Shown piece by piece: positions 16,829-25,503 of a stretch of DNA of 33,881 nt; the first letter of the stretch is position 1, and the number at the start of each line of letters is the position of its first letter. A model generated the notes under the pieces. The model was given only the letters and a program-made list of their open reading frames with translations, had not been told where the DNA came from and ran no database searches. Source of the DNA: Saprospiraceae bacterium (lineage in GTDB: Bacteria > Bacteroidota > Bacteroidia > Chitinophagales > Saprospiraceae). The stretch lies in NCBI GenBank assembly GCA_016787525.1, contig JAEUUP010000076.1, forward strand, positions 1-33,881, given 5' to 3'. Both the position numbers and the translations under genes were made by a program.

Positions 16829-19450
16829 CTAAAGATTATAAACCAAAGTTGTATAATAAAACCCACCAATATGCGAACCGCCGAGCATCGAGTAATAATA
16901 CCGATTCAATAAATTCGTTGCGCCTAATTTGACACCCAATTTTTGTTTAGCAAAAACATAACCCACTTGTGCATCCATTGTCCAATATTCGGGAACAGTG
17001 CCGTTCACTAAAAATGATAGATAATTAAAACTGCTTTGCCAACGTGCTGTGACACTTGCGTTTAAAGTGCGCCACAATTTATCACCAACGACCGTTCCGT
17101 TAATCATATACTGAGGGGTGTTAAACCCGTCTTCGAGTCCGTCGTTGTGGTCTTTTCGGTCGAGTTTTGCGTAGGACATATTGGCATTTAAATGCCATTG
17201 TTCGGTCAATTTGTAACGCAAACCGAGGCTTGCACCGTAGTTAAAAACGGTGGACTGTGCATTTGTCCAAAGGCGGTAACGGTCTTGTGAAACCCTTGAT
17301 AACAGCGCAATTGGGATAGAATCCGCGTTTTGCGTTTTAGGAATATAAGCCTCAACTTGGGCGATAAAATCGCGGTATTGGTTGTAATAAAAATCGGCAT
17401 CAATGAAAAGTTTGTTGTGGATACTCAAACTTTTTACCCCAATTTCAAATGAACGGACGTATTCAGGACGCAAATAAGTATAAGAATTGCGTTGCAAAAT
17501 GTCTTTATATTTGGCAATTGCAGCCGTTTTTGTCAACCCCTCAGTATTTACGCCTTTATTGACTGCCGTTGTAAAAGCGTCAATCGAAGAACGCAACCAT
17601 GAGTTTTCAAAAATACCGTTTGACATCACACGCAGACCACCGACACGTTTTACGCCACCACTGTTGATGTTTGAAAAACCTTCAAAAATACTTGGAAAAC
17701 GATAGCCACTTTGATAAGAAACACGGACATTGAGGGCATCGGAAGGCGCGTAAACTGCCGTGAAACGCGGATTGAATTTTATATCAAAATAGTCTGATTT
17801 GTCTGCCCGCAAAGTCGCACTCAAAAGCAATGTTTCGGACAAAAGTTTTTTTGATAATTGAAGAAAACCGCCTGTTTTGCCGTAAGTTAGATTTTTTCCA
17901 GACTCAACGGGGTTGATAAAATAATTGCCGTCAGGCACGATAATATAATTTCTGTAATCAAAACCTGCCAATAAACCAACGCCGATTTGCGCCAAGGGTT
18001 TCACCAATTTGCTGATATTAACCACCCCCTCAGTATGCGCTAAGTAGGCTTGAACGCGCAAAGCTGCGCCAATATCCCAATTATTAATGTCGCTCAATGC
18101 GGTTAATTTTTGTTTGAAAGCATCGGTATTGGGTTGAAAACGTCCATTGTCGGCAACGGAACGAGCCGTTTGAAGAGCCGTTTCGACAGTTTGATTGTTT
18201 TTTGTAGCGGCATTAAAAGCGTTTGTAAAATCGGCATACCAAGCATCATCTGACTTAAATGACTTATCCGTATTTTCTGCTATGGAACGCAAATTATAGG
18301 ACTTACCTGTGTTTTCAGTCGTCAAATACGCTCTGAATTGCAGCGCATCTGTTTCAAATTGCAGCGCGTGTTGCTGCAAAGTATAGTCTTTTATCTGAAA
18401 ACGATTTGACCTTTGGTAGATGCCATTTGTCAAAGCACCGCGATAAGTGTAGCGCAATTCAACGCCTTTTTTGGGTCTAAAATAAAGACCTATATCGCCT
18501 TTGGTATTTTGTAAATTATAATCTGCGACATTTTGTTCGGCATAACCTGTTCGGGCAATGACATAGTTTTTGCCATTGAGAGTCAATGTTTTGCGGTTTG
18601 AAGACTCATTGCCATAGATATTTACACCGTCATAAGCAGGGTTTGTTGCGCCCGTCAAACCGACAGAAGCGTTTAACGAATTGCCCAAATCTGTTTTATC
18701 ATCAGCCGTCCAATCGTAACCTTTTGTGTATGATAAATTGATTTTTATCGCCCATTTTTCCGAAAAAGCCTTGGCAAAACGCAATTGAGATTCCGAAAAA
18801 GGTTTTGCAGAAACACCATCGGGACTTGACAAATGATTGACACCAACGACCTGTCTGAAAGAGACCCCCTCTGTATTAAATGGGTTTTTTGTTCTAAAAT
18901 TCGCCAAACCATTCACTGCATTCATGCCGTACAAAGCGGAAGCCGTGCCAGGAATGATTTCAACTTTATCAATATCTAAATCCGAAACACCCAAAGCATT
19001 CGCCATCGGTGCGCCAATGTGCGGTGCTTGATTGTCAATGCCGTCAATTAATTGAGCAAAACGGACATTGGTTGTATTCGCAAAACCGCGTGTGTTGATG
19101 ACTTTAAAACCCATACTTGGGGTGATGACTTGCACACCTTTGAGGTATTCAAGGGCATCAAAAAACGAGGGTGCGCCCATTAATTGGGCATCTTTTGCTT
19201 TTAATTGCTCAATACTGACAGGGGAACGCAGGATGTTTTCGCTGATGCGTGAGGCTGAAACGACGAGTTCGATGAGGGTTTCTTGTTTTGTACTATCTTG
19301 ATTGGAAGGAAGATTGTTGGTTTTTTGAGCAAAAACGATAGAGGGAAGTAAGAAAATCCAATAAGTTATAGATTTACAAAATCTTAAAGATTTCGTCAAT
19401 CTGAATTTACCCCCCCTCAGTATTTTGGGCATTTTATGTTTAGTTGCCAT
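16829..19450 (-). CDS. TonB-dependent outer-membrane receptor
   Basis: An 873-residue receptor. The signal peptide is not at the very start but near residues 24-41 (ITYWIFLLPSIVFAQ). A short TonB-box-like stretch ELVVSASR (about 59-66) precedes the plug domain with LEYLKGVQVITPSMGFKVIN, VRFAQLIDGIDNQAP and VEIIPGTASALYGMNAVNG. The rest is a beta-barrel ending in the aromatic-terminated strand YYTTLVYNL. No CarboxypepD-type N-terminal domain is present, so it is not a SusC. The ligand is unknown; the ModE regulator and Mo-fold protein in the operon suggest an oxyanion or metal complex. Five dispersed motif copies lie inside it (17109, 17537, 18025, 18865 variant, 19412), the most of any gene here. 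Confidence 0.88.
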   Translation of the reverse strand: MATKHKMPKILRGGKFRLTKSLRFCKSITYWIFLLPSIVFAQKTNNLPSNQDSTKQETLIELVVSASRISENILRSPVSIEQLKAKDAQLMGAPSFFDALEYLKGVQVITPSMGFKVINTRGFANTTNVRFAQLIDGIDNQAPHIGAPMANALGVSDLDIDKVEIIPGTASALYGMNAVNGLANFRTKNPFNTEGVSFRQVVGVNHLSSPDGVSAKPFSESQLRFAKAFSEKWAIKINLSYTKGYDWTADDKTDLGNSLNASVGLTGATNPAYDGVNIYGNESSNRKTLTLNGKNYVIARTGYAEQNVADYNLQNTKGDIGLYFRPKKGVELRYTYRGALTNGIYQRSNRFQIKDYTLQQHALQFETDALQFRAYLTTENTGKSYNLRSIAENTDKSFKSDDAWYADFTNAFNAATKNNQTVETALQTARSVADNGRFQPNTDAFKQKLTALSDINNWDIGAALRVQAYLAHTEGVVNISKLVKPLAQIGVGLLAGFDYRNYIIVPDGNYFINPVESGKNLTYGKTGGFLQLSKKLLSETLLLSATLRADKSDYFDIKFNPRFTAVYAPSDALNVRVSYQSGYRFPSIFEGFSNINSGGVKRVGGLRVMSNGIFENSWLRSSIDAFTTAVNKGVNTEGLTKTAAIAKYKDILQRNSYTYLRPEYVRSFEIGVKSLSIHNKLFIDADFYYNQYRDFIAQVEAYIPKTQNADSIPIALLSRVSQDRYRLWTNAQSTVFNYGASLGLRYKLTEQWHLNANMSYAKLDRKDHNDGLEDGFNTPQYMINGTVVGDKLWRTLNASVTARWQSSFNYLSFLVNGTVPEYWTMDAQVGYVFAKQKLGVKLGATNLLNRYYYSMLGGSHIGGFYYTTLVYNL

Positions 19451-19509
19451 TTTAAAAAGGTATTTTTCGTTATTTCTACAAAGATATAACGACCCTTTAT
19501 AAACCGAAA

Positions 19510-19872
19510 TTAAACGTGTAAGTTTTTTGATTCTTCTTCTAAAAATGCTTGAAAACGTTTTTGTAACCCTTGATAATAGCGCATAACTTCATGTCCTTCA
19601 TCAGTTACGACAGCACCGCCGCCACTATTTCCGCCCGTTTGTGTCGTAATTAAAGGTTTTTCGGCTTGTGTGTTCATGGAGCTAATCATTTGCCACGCTT
19701 TTTTGTAGGACATACCCATATTTTTAGCGGCTTGATTGATAGACCCCGTTTTTTCGATGTTTTCAAGCAATTGCAAACGACCAGGACCGAAAATCGGTTC
19801 TTCTTCGCCAACAATGCGGAGAATCGCTTTTAGTTGCAAAGGCGCATTTTTGAATAGATGACTGATAGACAT
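19510..19872 (-). CDS. ModE-like DNA-binding regulator
   Basis: A 120-residue protein equal to the N-terminal half of ModE: a winged helix-turn-helix of LysR type with GPGRLQLLENIEKTGSINQA and NMGMSYKKAWQMI (about residues 30-64), then TGGNSGGGAVVT. It lacks the molybdate-binding TOBE domains of E. coli ModE, so it either binds no ligand or senses another one. Such short forms are common. It heads the operon with the TonB receptor 59 bases downstream and probably controls it. A good -7 box lies at 19912-19919. Confidence 0.85.
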   Translation of the reverse strand: MSISHLFKNAPLQLKAILRIVGEEEPIFGPGRLQLLENIEKTGSINQAAKNMGMSYKKAWQMISSMNTQAEKPLITTQTGGNSGGGAVVTDEGHEVMRYYQGLQKRFQAFLEEESKNLHV

Positions 19873-19911
19873 AACTTTGATATTGATGTTTTAAAAAAGT
19901 AGGCTGAGGAA

Positions 19912-19919
19912 CAAAGATA
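19912..19919 (-). promoter_or_regulatory. Promoter box of the ModE/receptor operon
   Basis: On the minus strand TATCTTTG matches the -7 consensus. The base triplet 19 bases upstream is TTC rather than TTG, so the -33 box is weak. The ModE start codon is about 40 bases downstream. Confidence 0.5.
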
Positions 19920-19988
19920 GAGGAAATAGACATGAAAAGAAGCTCAAAATGGTTTTAGGAAACGCCTGAATTATCAAGGCATACCCCC

Positions 19989-20636
19989 TCAGTATCCTGT
20001 CAATTTTTCATCCTTTTTCACTTGGCTTGGTGGATAACCAAATTTTTGCCGAAAGGCTTTGCTGAAATGTTGCAATGATGAAAACCCCAAATCGAAAGCG
20101 ACTTGACTGGCTTTTTGCCCCCCCTCAGTAAGTCTCTTCAAAGCAATATCCATTTTGTGGTTGTTCACAAAATTGTGAATGGTATCGCCGAATAATTCTT
20201 TAAACCCATTTTTCAATTTAAATTCATTGATACCTGCGATGCGGGCGAGTTCCGCTATTGTAGGCGGCAAATCGTAGTGTTCAAGAAGGTATGTTTTTGC
20301 GAAAAAAAGCCGCTCTCGGTCATATTCCGATTTACAAAACACATAGTTTTTGGTAGTTTGTTCGGTTGCTGCTAAGTATAAAGCTGCCAATTCCAAAGCT
20401 TTTGCCTCTAAAAAAAATGCTTGTGCTTGACCTGCAAAAGAACAGTTAATGATGCTGTTAATTATGCCTTGAAAAGAGGTAGAAAAGATTGAAAAACCAT
20501 TGCCATCAGATACCGTTCCGTCCAAATTAAAAGTCAAAATGACCTCAAAATGAGCGATTTTGACACGCCCCATTTTATTCAAAACCAGCACTTCTACGCG
20601 CTCATTTTTCAAAACCGTTTGCATTTCTTCTACCAT
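19989..20636 (-). CDS. AraC-family transcriptional regulator
   Basis: A 215-residue regulator with the double helix-turn-helix at its C-terminus (about residues 110-207): LPPTIAELARIAGINEFKLKNGF is cut by the first HTH, and ASQVAFDLGFSSLQHFSKAF then FGYPPSQ is the classic second HTH. The N-terminal 100 residues have no recognised domain and may be shortened relative to PchR-type regulators that sense siderophores. The ATG at 20636 lies four bases after a perfect -7 box, so the message may be leaderless. The stop codon TGA is supplied by a dispersed motif copy (19984), and a second copy at 20121 encodes LTEGG between the two HTHs. The target is unknown; the upstream-coupled TonB operon is one candidate. 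Confidence 0.85.
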   Translation of the reverse strand: MVEEMQTVLKNERVEVLVLNKMGRVKIAHFEVILTFNLDGTVSDGNGFSIFSTSFQGIINSIINCSFAGQAQAFFLEAKALELAALYLAATEQTTKNYVFCKSEYDRERLFFAKTYLLEHYDLPPTIAELARIAGINEFKLKNGFKELFGDTIHNFVNNHKMDIALKRLTEGGQKASQVAFDLGFSSLQHFSKAFRQKFGYPPSQVKKDEKLTGY

Positions 20637-20640
20637 TTCG

Positions 20641-20648
20641 CAAAGGTA
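20641..20648 (-). promoter_or_regulatory. -7 box directly before the AraC-type gene
   Basis: TACCTTTG on the minus strand, followed by CGAA and the ATG. The spacing is the same four bases as TAACTTTG-CCCC-ATG at 1660-1672. No clear -33 TTG is seen at 19 bases. Confidence 0.5.
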
Positions 20649-20685
20649 AGATTGTTGTAAATATTCATTTTGAGAAAAATTATTT

Positions 20686-20721
20686 TATTCTAAAAATATA
20701 AATTTTTATTCTAAAAATATA
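20686..20721. repeat. Direct repeat of TATTCTAAAAATATA, 21-bp period
   Basis: Two exact copies of a 15-bp word at 20686-20700 and 20707-20721, two helical turns apart, lie between the AraC gene and the divergent gene at 20772. AraC-family proteins bind such tandem sites, so this may be an autoregulatory operator. Confidence 0.6.
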
Positions 20722-20771
20722 ATAAATAAAATCGTTTTCACCTACACCTTTGTATCATAAAAAAGGCAATC

Positions 20772-20993
20772 ATGGTAGAAGTATTTAAAACCAATATAAC
20801 AAAAAATAAAAATGCTAAACGGTTATTGGCGAGGCTTATAGAAGTTTTTCCTGCTTGCAAAATGACTTTTGATTTAGAAGATTGCGATCGGATTTTCAGA
20901 ATTGAAAGCATTGTGAATACCATTGATATTGAATTAGTTAAAACATTTTTTGAACAAAATGGCTTCGTTTGTGAAGTTTTAAATGACGATTAA
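20772..20993 (+). CDS. Small conserved-looking protein of unknown function
   Basis: A 73-residue protein, MVEVFKTNITKNKNAKRLLA onward. Its pattern of alternating strands and helices (FPACKMTFDLEDCDRIFRIE, then a helix VKTFFEQNGFVCEVL) resembles a ferredoxin-like or heavy-metal-associated fold without the CxxC metal site. It is divergent from the AraC gene. Its end overlaps the next gene by 11 bases, so the two are translationally coupled. No function can be assigned. Confidence 0.65.
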   Translation: MVEVFKTNITKNKNAKRLLARLIEVFPACKMTFDLEDCDRIFRIESIVNTIDIELVKTFFEQNGFVCEVLNDD

Positions 20994-21771
20994 AATGAAT
21001 AGAATGACCTATTTCCAAGATTTATTTGCGACAACCGAAAACCTATTTCTATCTTTGGAGCATCGTGTAGATGATTGGATAGATATGAATTTTAAAAAAT
21101 TAAGACAATTGATTGCTGTGCAAGGCAACGGAAATTTGACGACAGAGGAACACTCCGTCAGTAGCTTTTTGCGATTACATATTTCCGTGCCGTGTACTAT
21201 GGAATTGATTGCTTCCGATGAGGAAAAAGTCGTTGTGACTACCGACGAGAACCTACAATCGTTTATTAATTCTGTCAATTCAGGCAGAACTTTGTATGTT
21301 TCTCGTAAAGATTCGTTTAAAGTCCTTGATTTTTCTTTTTTGAAAATACAGGTTTATGTGCGCCAATTGGACACCATAAATATAGGGGCTGAAGGTGATG
21401 TGAGAATGACCGAAGCATTCAAGGGTTTATTGCCTTTGGACATAAAAGTGCAGTCTGCTGGACATACCGAATTGTTGTTGAGTGCACCGAGTATAAAAGT
21501 TAATGTGCAGTCGGATGGCGATTTCAAAATTGCAGGAGAATGTACTGTTTTTGCTGCCAAAACTCAATCAGATGGCAATTTTGACGCACGGAATTTATTG
21601 GCTCAAAATACGACTTTTAGTACTCAATCGCATGGCAATGCTTGGATTTATGCCAGTGAATCGTTGGTGATTAAGCATTCAGCAGATGGATTTGTTCATT
21701 ATTATGGTGATGGGATTTTGAAAGATGTGCAGTATCATGGCACAGGTGAGGTGAGGCATTGTAAAGATTAA
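20983..21771 (+). CDS. DUF2807-like (head GIN domain) beta-helix protein without signal peptide
   Basis: About 262 residues. The C-terminal two thirds is built of repeating short strands around VQSDGDFKIAG, TQSDGNFDARN, TQSHGNAWIYA and HSADGFVHYYG, the pattern of the DUF2807 'head GIN' right-handed beta-helix. Bacteroidota members of this family are usually exported; here no signal peptide or membrane segment is seen, and the N-terminus is helical and charged. Start codons at 20983, 20995 and 21004 are all possible; the first overlaps the upstream gene. A terminator carrying a dispersed motif follows at 21781. The role is unknown; a fixed partnership with the 73-residue protein is likely. Confidence 0.65.
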   Translation: MTIKMNRMTYFQDLFATTENLFLSLEHRVDDWIDMNFKKLRQLIAVQGNGNLTTEEHSVSSFLRLHISVPCTMELIASDEEKVVVTTDENLQSFINSVNSGRTLYVSRKDSFKVLDFSFLKIQVYVRQLDTINIGAEGDVRMTEAFKGLLPLDIKVQSAGHTELLLSAPSIKVNVQSDGDFKIAGECTVFAAKTQSDGNFDARNLLAQNTTFSTQSHGNAWIYASESLVIKHSADGFVHYYGDGILKDVQYHGTGEVRHCKD

Positions 21772-21780
21772 TATAAAGAA

Positions 21781-21815
21781 AAAAGCCGCGATACTGAGGG
21801 GTATCGCGGCTTTTT
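21781..21815. terminator. Bidirectional terminator whose loop is the dispersed motif
   Basis: AAAAGCCGCGATAC (21781-21794) pairs perfectly with GTATCGCGGCTTTT (21801-21814). The loop TGAGGG and the bases on either side of it make up TACTGAGGGG. A and T runs flank it on both sides, so it can stop the plus-strand gene ending at 21771 and the minus-strand permease ending at 21824. Confidence 0.92.
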
Positions 21816-21823
21816 GATAAATC

Positions 21824-23266
21824 CTAAACCTTTCGGCGCATCAAAAACCAGTAAACAAAACCTGAAACAGCAAAGCCAACAAACCAAGCATAATTGTATA
21901 AATTGGATAGCCAAGTAGGCACACTACCTTTCGGCAAAACATCAATAGCCACAAAAAAACCTGCGACATTGGGTAAAATCCCTAAAACGAGAGCCAACAT
22001 TGCTGCCCAATTTACACCTTTTGAGTAGCTATAAACACCCCCCTCAGTATATAAATCGTTGACAGAAAGGTTTTTATGACGAATGAAAAAATAATCTACA
22101 ATCATAATGCCTCCAACCGGACCTAAAAGTCCCGAATAACCAACCAACCATTTGAAAATATAGCCAGAAGGGTCTGCTACCAATTTCCACGGAAAAATCA
22201 AAATACCAATGATGCCTGTGATATAACCACCGATTTTGAAATCAATTTTTGAAGGCGACAAATTGGCAAAATCGTTGGCAGGGCTAACGATATTGGCCGC
22301 AATATTGGTCGCTAAGGTTGAAATCAAGACCGCAATCATCGCAAAACTCACGAGTATTTTGTTCTCAAATTTGCCTGCCAAAATGAGTGGATCCCAAATC
22401 GCAGAACCATAGACAATGGCCGTTGCAGAGGTGACGGCAACGCCGATAAAAGCAAACAAAGTCATAGAAGGCGGCAGTCCAATGGCTTGTCCAACAATTT
22501 GCGCACGCTGGCTTTTTGCGTAGCGCGTAAAATCGGGAATATTGAGCGATAAAGTCGCCCAAAAACCGACCATGCCCGTCAGTGCAGGAAAAAAGAAAGC
22601 CCAAAACTCGCTACTCGTTTGGAATTTAGCTGGTTGCGCCAAAATAGGACCCAGACCATTGGCTGCAACCAATGCCCAAAAAAACAGAGCTAAAGCTGCC
22701 AATGGTAAAAATATTGCCTTGAAAACCAATAACTTACGTATGCTTTCAACGCCGAGATAGACGATATACATATTCAAAAACCAAAACAACAAAAAGGTGA
22801 TGGCTGGACCCGTTTCTAAACCAAAAGAGCTTGGAAAAATCTGAGGTAATTGACCAAGCGATGGAATCCAAATTTTAAGCATCTGAAAAAGAGCCGAACC
22901 ACCAATCCAAGTTTGGATGCCAAACCAGCCGCAGGCAACGATGGCTCGCAAAAGAGCAGGGACATTTGCTCCCTTTGTGCCAAAACTCGCCCGTGCCAGA
23001 ACGGGGAATGGTATCCCATACTGTGCGCCCGCATGACCATTTAAAATCATGGGAACTAAGACAATAGCATTGCCCAAAAAGATGGTAAAAATGGCTTGCG
23101 ACCAACTCATGCCCCCTTCGATGAGCGAAGATGCGAGCATATAAGTCGGAATGCACAAACTCATGGAAATCCATAAAGCGGCATAATTCCATGTGTTCCA
23201 AGTGCGATTACTGAGGGGTATAGGGGCGAGGTCTTCGCTGTAAAGGTTGTTGTTTTCGTTTTGCAT
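21824..23266 (-). CDS. NCS1-family nucleobase/hydantoin permease
   Basis: A 480-residue membrane protein with about twelve hydrophobic segments, of the nucleobase:cation symporter-1 family (Mhp1, PucI, CodB relatives). Typical segments are LSNRTWNTWNYAALWISMSL at the start, GIPFPVLARASFGTKGANVPAL, and TLSLNIPDFTRYAKSQRAQ. The last is the conserved cytoplasmic region of the family. Members import uracil, allantoin, cytosine or hydantoins with a cation. The neighbours (class III aminotransferase and semialdehyde dehydrogenase) suggest a pyrimidine or hydantoin source of beta-alanine. Two dispersed motif copies lie inside (22039, 23209). A terminator upstream (23380-23407) suggests its own promoter. 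Confidence 0.9.
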   Translation of the reverse strand: MQNENNNLYSEDLAPIPLSNRTWNTWNYAALWISMSLCIPTYMLASSLIEGGMSWSQAIFTIFLGNAIVLVPMILNGHAGAQYGIPFPVLARASFGTKGANVPALLRAIVACGWFGIQTWIGGSALFQMLKIWIPSLGQLPQIFPSSFGLETGPAITFLLFWFLNMYIVYLGVESIRKLLVFKAIFLPLAALALFFWALVAANGLGPILAQPAKFQTSSEFWAFFFPALTGMVGFWATLSLNIPDFTRYAKSQRAQIVGQAIGLPPSMTLFAFIGVAVTSATAIVYGSAIWDPLILAGKFENKILVSFAMIAVLISTLATNIAANIVSPANDFANLSPSKIDFKIGGYITGIIGILIFPWKLVADPSGYIFKWLVGYSGLLGPVGGIMIVDYFFIRHKNLSVNDLYTEGGVYSYSKGVNWAAMLALVLGILPNVAGFFVAIDVLPKGSVPTWLSNLYNYAWFVGFAVSGFVYWFLMRRKV

Positions 23267-23379
23267 TTTCTAAAATGGTTTGCGTATTAATATCTTATGC
23301 AATTTATGATGCTCTAAAAATAAAGAACTTTTATAAAAACGGGTAAAATTTCTCTTTTTTTTATCGAAATGCTATAAAA

Positions 23380-23407
23380 AAGCCGATAGTTGGCTAACTA
23401 TCGGCTT
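23380..23407 (-). terminator. Terminator of the aminotransferase gene
   Basis: AAGCCGATAGTT (23380-23391) pairs with AACTATCGGCTT (23396-23407) around four bases. On the minus strand a T run follows. Confidence 0.88.
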
Positions 23408-23437
23408 GAATTTATCGAATAAAATAGGATCTTAGAT

Positions 23438-24802
23438 TTAGTCGCAAACCGTATCAGCAATCGCCAATGCCTCTGAAATTATCGCTAAACCTTCGTCAAT
23501 TTGCGCTTCTGTGATGGTCAAAGGTGGTGCAATGAAGATGTAATTCCAGCGGACAAAGGTGTAAAGTCCTAATTCGGTCAATTTTGCAGCTACTTTTGGC
23601 ATGATGCCCATTTCAGAAGGTTTGGCGTTGAAAGGCGCGAGTGGTTCTTTGGTCTCACGGTTTTTCACCAATTCTAAGCAACCCAACAAGCCTGTATTGC
23701 GCCAATCGCCGATAGAGCGATGTTTTGTTTTCAAAATTTCAATCTGGGCATCCATGTATTGGCCCATTTTGGCGGCATTTTCAATCAAATTTTCGTCTTC
23801 GTATATTTTCAAAGTCTCCAAACCTGCTGCACATGAAACAGGGTGCGCCGAATAAGTCAAGCCCAACATCAAAGGGCGGTCGTTGTAGTAGGCGGCAATT
23901 TTATCGCTCACAATCAATGCGCCCAACGGCAAATAACCTGCTGTGATGCCTTTTGCAGTCGCAATCATATCAGGGACAACGCCGAAATTGTCAACACCAA
24001 ACCATTTGCCTGTGCGACCAAAACCCGACATCACCTCGTCGGCAATGAGTAAAATGCCATATTTATCGCACAAATCGCGCAATTTGCGCCAATACTGAGG
24101 GGGGTATTTGATACAGCCCGAAGAGCCACTTTCACCTTCCATCAAGATTGCAGCGACATTTTCGGGACCTTCAAACTCAACGATGCGTTCGATGTGGCTG
24201 AAACATTCGTAGCCACATGAGTCGTGCCCTTTTTGTCCAAATGGGCAACGATAGCAAAACGGGTCTTCGACATGAATGACATTTGGCACTTGTTGGCTGT
24301 CGCTTGGCAATTTGCGCGGGTCGCCACCTGCGGTCATTGCGCCATACGAAGCTCCGTGATAGGCACGATAACGTGCAATGATTTTGTGGCGACCTGTGAA
24401 TTGGCGCGCCAATTTCATGGCATTTTCGATGGCAGTTGCTCCGCACACTGTAAAAAGTGTTTTATTGAGACCTTCTGGGGTTACTTCTGCTAATTTTTTA
24501 CCTAAATCGCCACGTACTTTGGTCACACAACTCGGTGTCACATAACTGACTTGCTGCATTTGTTTGGCGACAGCTTCCGTCACTCGTTGATTGCCATGAC
24601 CGATATTGACATTCATCAGACCCGATGAAAAGTCCAAAATGCGTTTGCCATTGTAATCGTAAAGATAAACACCTTCGCCACGCTCGACGGCGATAGGATT
24701 TAAGCCCGCTTGTTTTGACCATGAAAACAAGGTATAATCGAAGTTGTTTTGTAGCACCTCTGCACGGTCAACGGCTGTCGTTTCGTCTATTTCTGTTAGC
24801 AT
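23438..24802 (-). CDS. Class III pyridoxal-phosphate aminotransferase
   Basis: A 454-residue omega-amino-acid:keto-acid transaminase. The cofactor site is visible: GATAIENAMKLAR (phosphate-binding), YHGASYGAMTAGGD, LLIADEVMSGFGRTG (Asp holding the pyridine nitrogen), and ATAKGITAGYLPLGA with the Schiff-base lysine at about residue 284. A cysteine-bearing insert FCYRCPFGQKGHDSCGYEC, found in a subset of the family, is present. With MmsA and the NCS1 permease it would fit beta-alanine:pyruvate (or 2-oxoglutarate) transamination to malonate semialdehyde, the last part of reductive pyrimidine breakdown. Taurine or GABA are alternative substrates. A dispersed motif copy (24093) encodes YPPQY. Confidence 0.88.
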   Translation of the reverse strand: MLTEIDETTAVDRAEVLQNNFDYTLFSWSKQAGLNPIAVERGEGVYLYDYNGKRILDFSSGLMNVNIGHGNQRVTEAVAKQMQQVSYVTPSCVTKVRGDLGKKLAEVTPEGLNKTLFTVCGATAIENAMKLARQFTGRHKIIARYRAYHGASYGAMTAGGDPRKLPSDSQQVPNVIHVEDPFCYRCPFGQKGHDSCGYECFSHIERIVEFEGPENVAAILMEGESGSSGCIKYPPQYWRKLRDLCDKYGILLIADEVMSGFGRTGKWFGVDNFGVVPDMIATAKGITAGYLPLGALIVSDKIAAYYNDRPLMLGLTYSAHPVSCAAGLETLKIYEDENLIENAAKMGQYMDAQIEILKTKHRSIGDWRNTGLLGCLELVKNRETKEPLAPFNAKPSEMGIMPKVAAKLTELGLYTFVRWNYIFIAPPLTITEAQIDEGLAIISEALAIADTVCD

Positions 24803-24847
24803 GAGACATTGGTTTTATTTTGTTAAAAAGTCGTTTTACTGAGGGGG

Positions 24848-25459
24848 TTATTCTGGCAAAATAAGTAAAGATAAGTCTAATTCAAACCCTTTCAAAACAT
24901 CTTCACCTGATAGTTTTTTATCAAAACCTTCGACAATATCGGTTGAGCCATCGGCTCGATAGATATAACTTGTTTTAGTTTTCGGGTCAATTAACCAACC
25001 CAATTTCACGCCATTTTCTATCCATTCGTGCATTTTTGCTCTCAAATCATCTAAATTATCGCTTTCTGAACGAACTTCTGCAACGAAATCGGGACAAACG
25101 TGTGTGAATTTTTTGCGGTCAGCCGCAGGCAATTGCAACCATTTATCGAGTGGCAACCATGAAGCGTCGGGTGATTTAACGGCCCCTGTGGGCATTGTGA
25201 AACCTGTGGCAGAGCTAAAAGCAATACCTGTTTTATCCGTTTTTGCCCAATTTCTAATTTCGCTACTGACTTCCATCTCATAGTAGCCGCTTTCATTTCC
25301 AATAGGATCCATAATTGTAATTTTTTTATCGGCTTCTCGTTCGATGCGTAAATTTGGGTTTTGTTGGCAAAAATAGAAGAACTCTTCTTCCGACATTTGG
25401 TCAGCAAGAATGGTGAGTTTTGGATATTTTAAGCCGTTTATGGTAGTCGAATAGCCCAT
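24848..25459 (-). CDS. Uma2-family putative nuclease (DUF820)
   Basis: A roughly 203-residue protein of the Uma2 family, which has a PD-(D/E)XK nuclease-like fold. Features seen: MSEEEFFYFCQQNPNLRIER near the start, SPDASWLPLDKW with the family aspartate, then CPDFVAEVRSESD supplying the E-x-R/K active-site segment, and LGWLIDPKTKTSYIYR. I start at ATG 25459 (MGYSTT); a TTG at 25507 in frame would add 16 residues, but those would be coded by a dispersed motif copy (25494) and overlap the upstream stop. The biological role of these widespread proteins is unclear. It separates the aminotransferase from MmsA and seems unrelated to them. Confidence 0.8.
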   Translation of the reverse strand: MGYSTTINGLKYPKLTILADQMSEEEFFYFCQQNPNLRIEREADKKITIMDPIGNESGYYEMEVSSEIRNWAKTDKTGIAFSSATGFTMPTGAVKSPDASWLPLDKWLQLPAADRKKFTHVCPDFVAEVRSESDNLDDLRAKMHEWIENGVKLGWLIDPKTKTSYIYRADGSTDIVEGFDKKLSGEDVLKGFELDLSLLILPE

Positions 25460-25503
25460 TTTATTAGATTTGAATAGCAAATTTAACGAAAAATACTGAG
25501 GGG

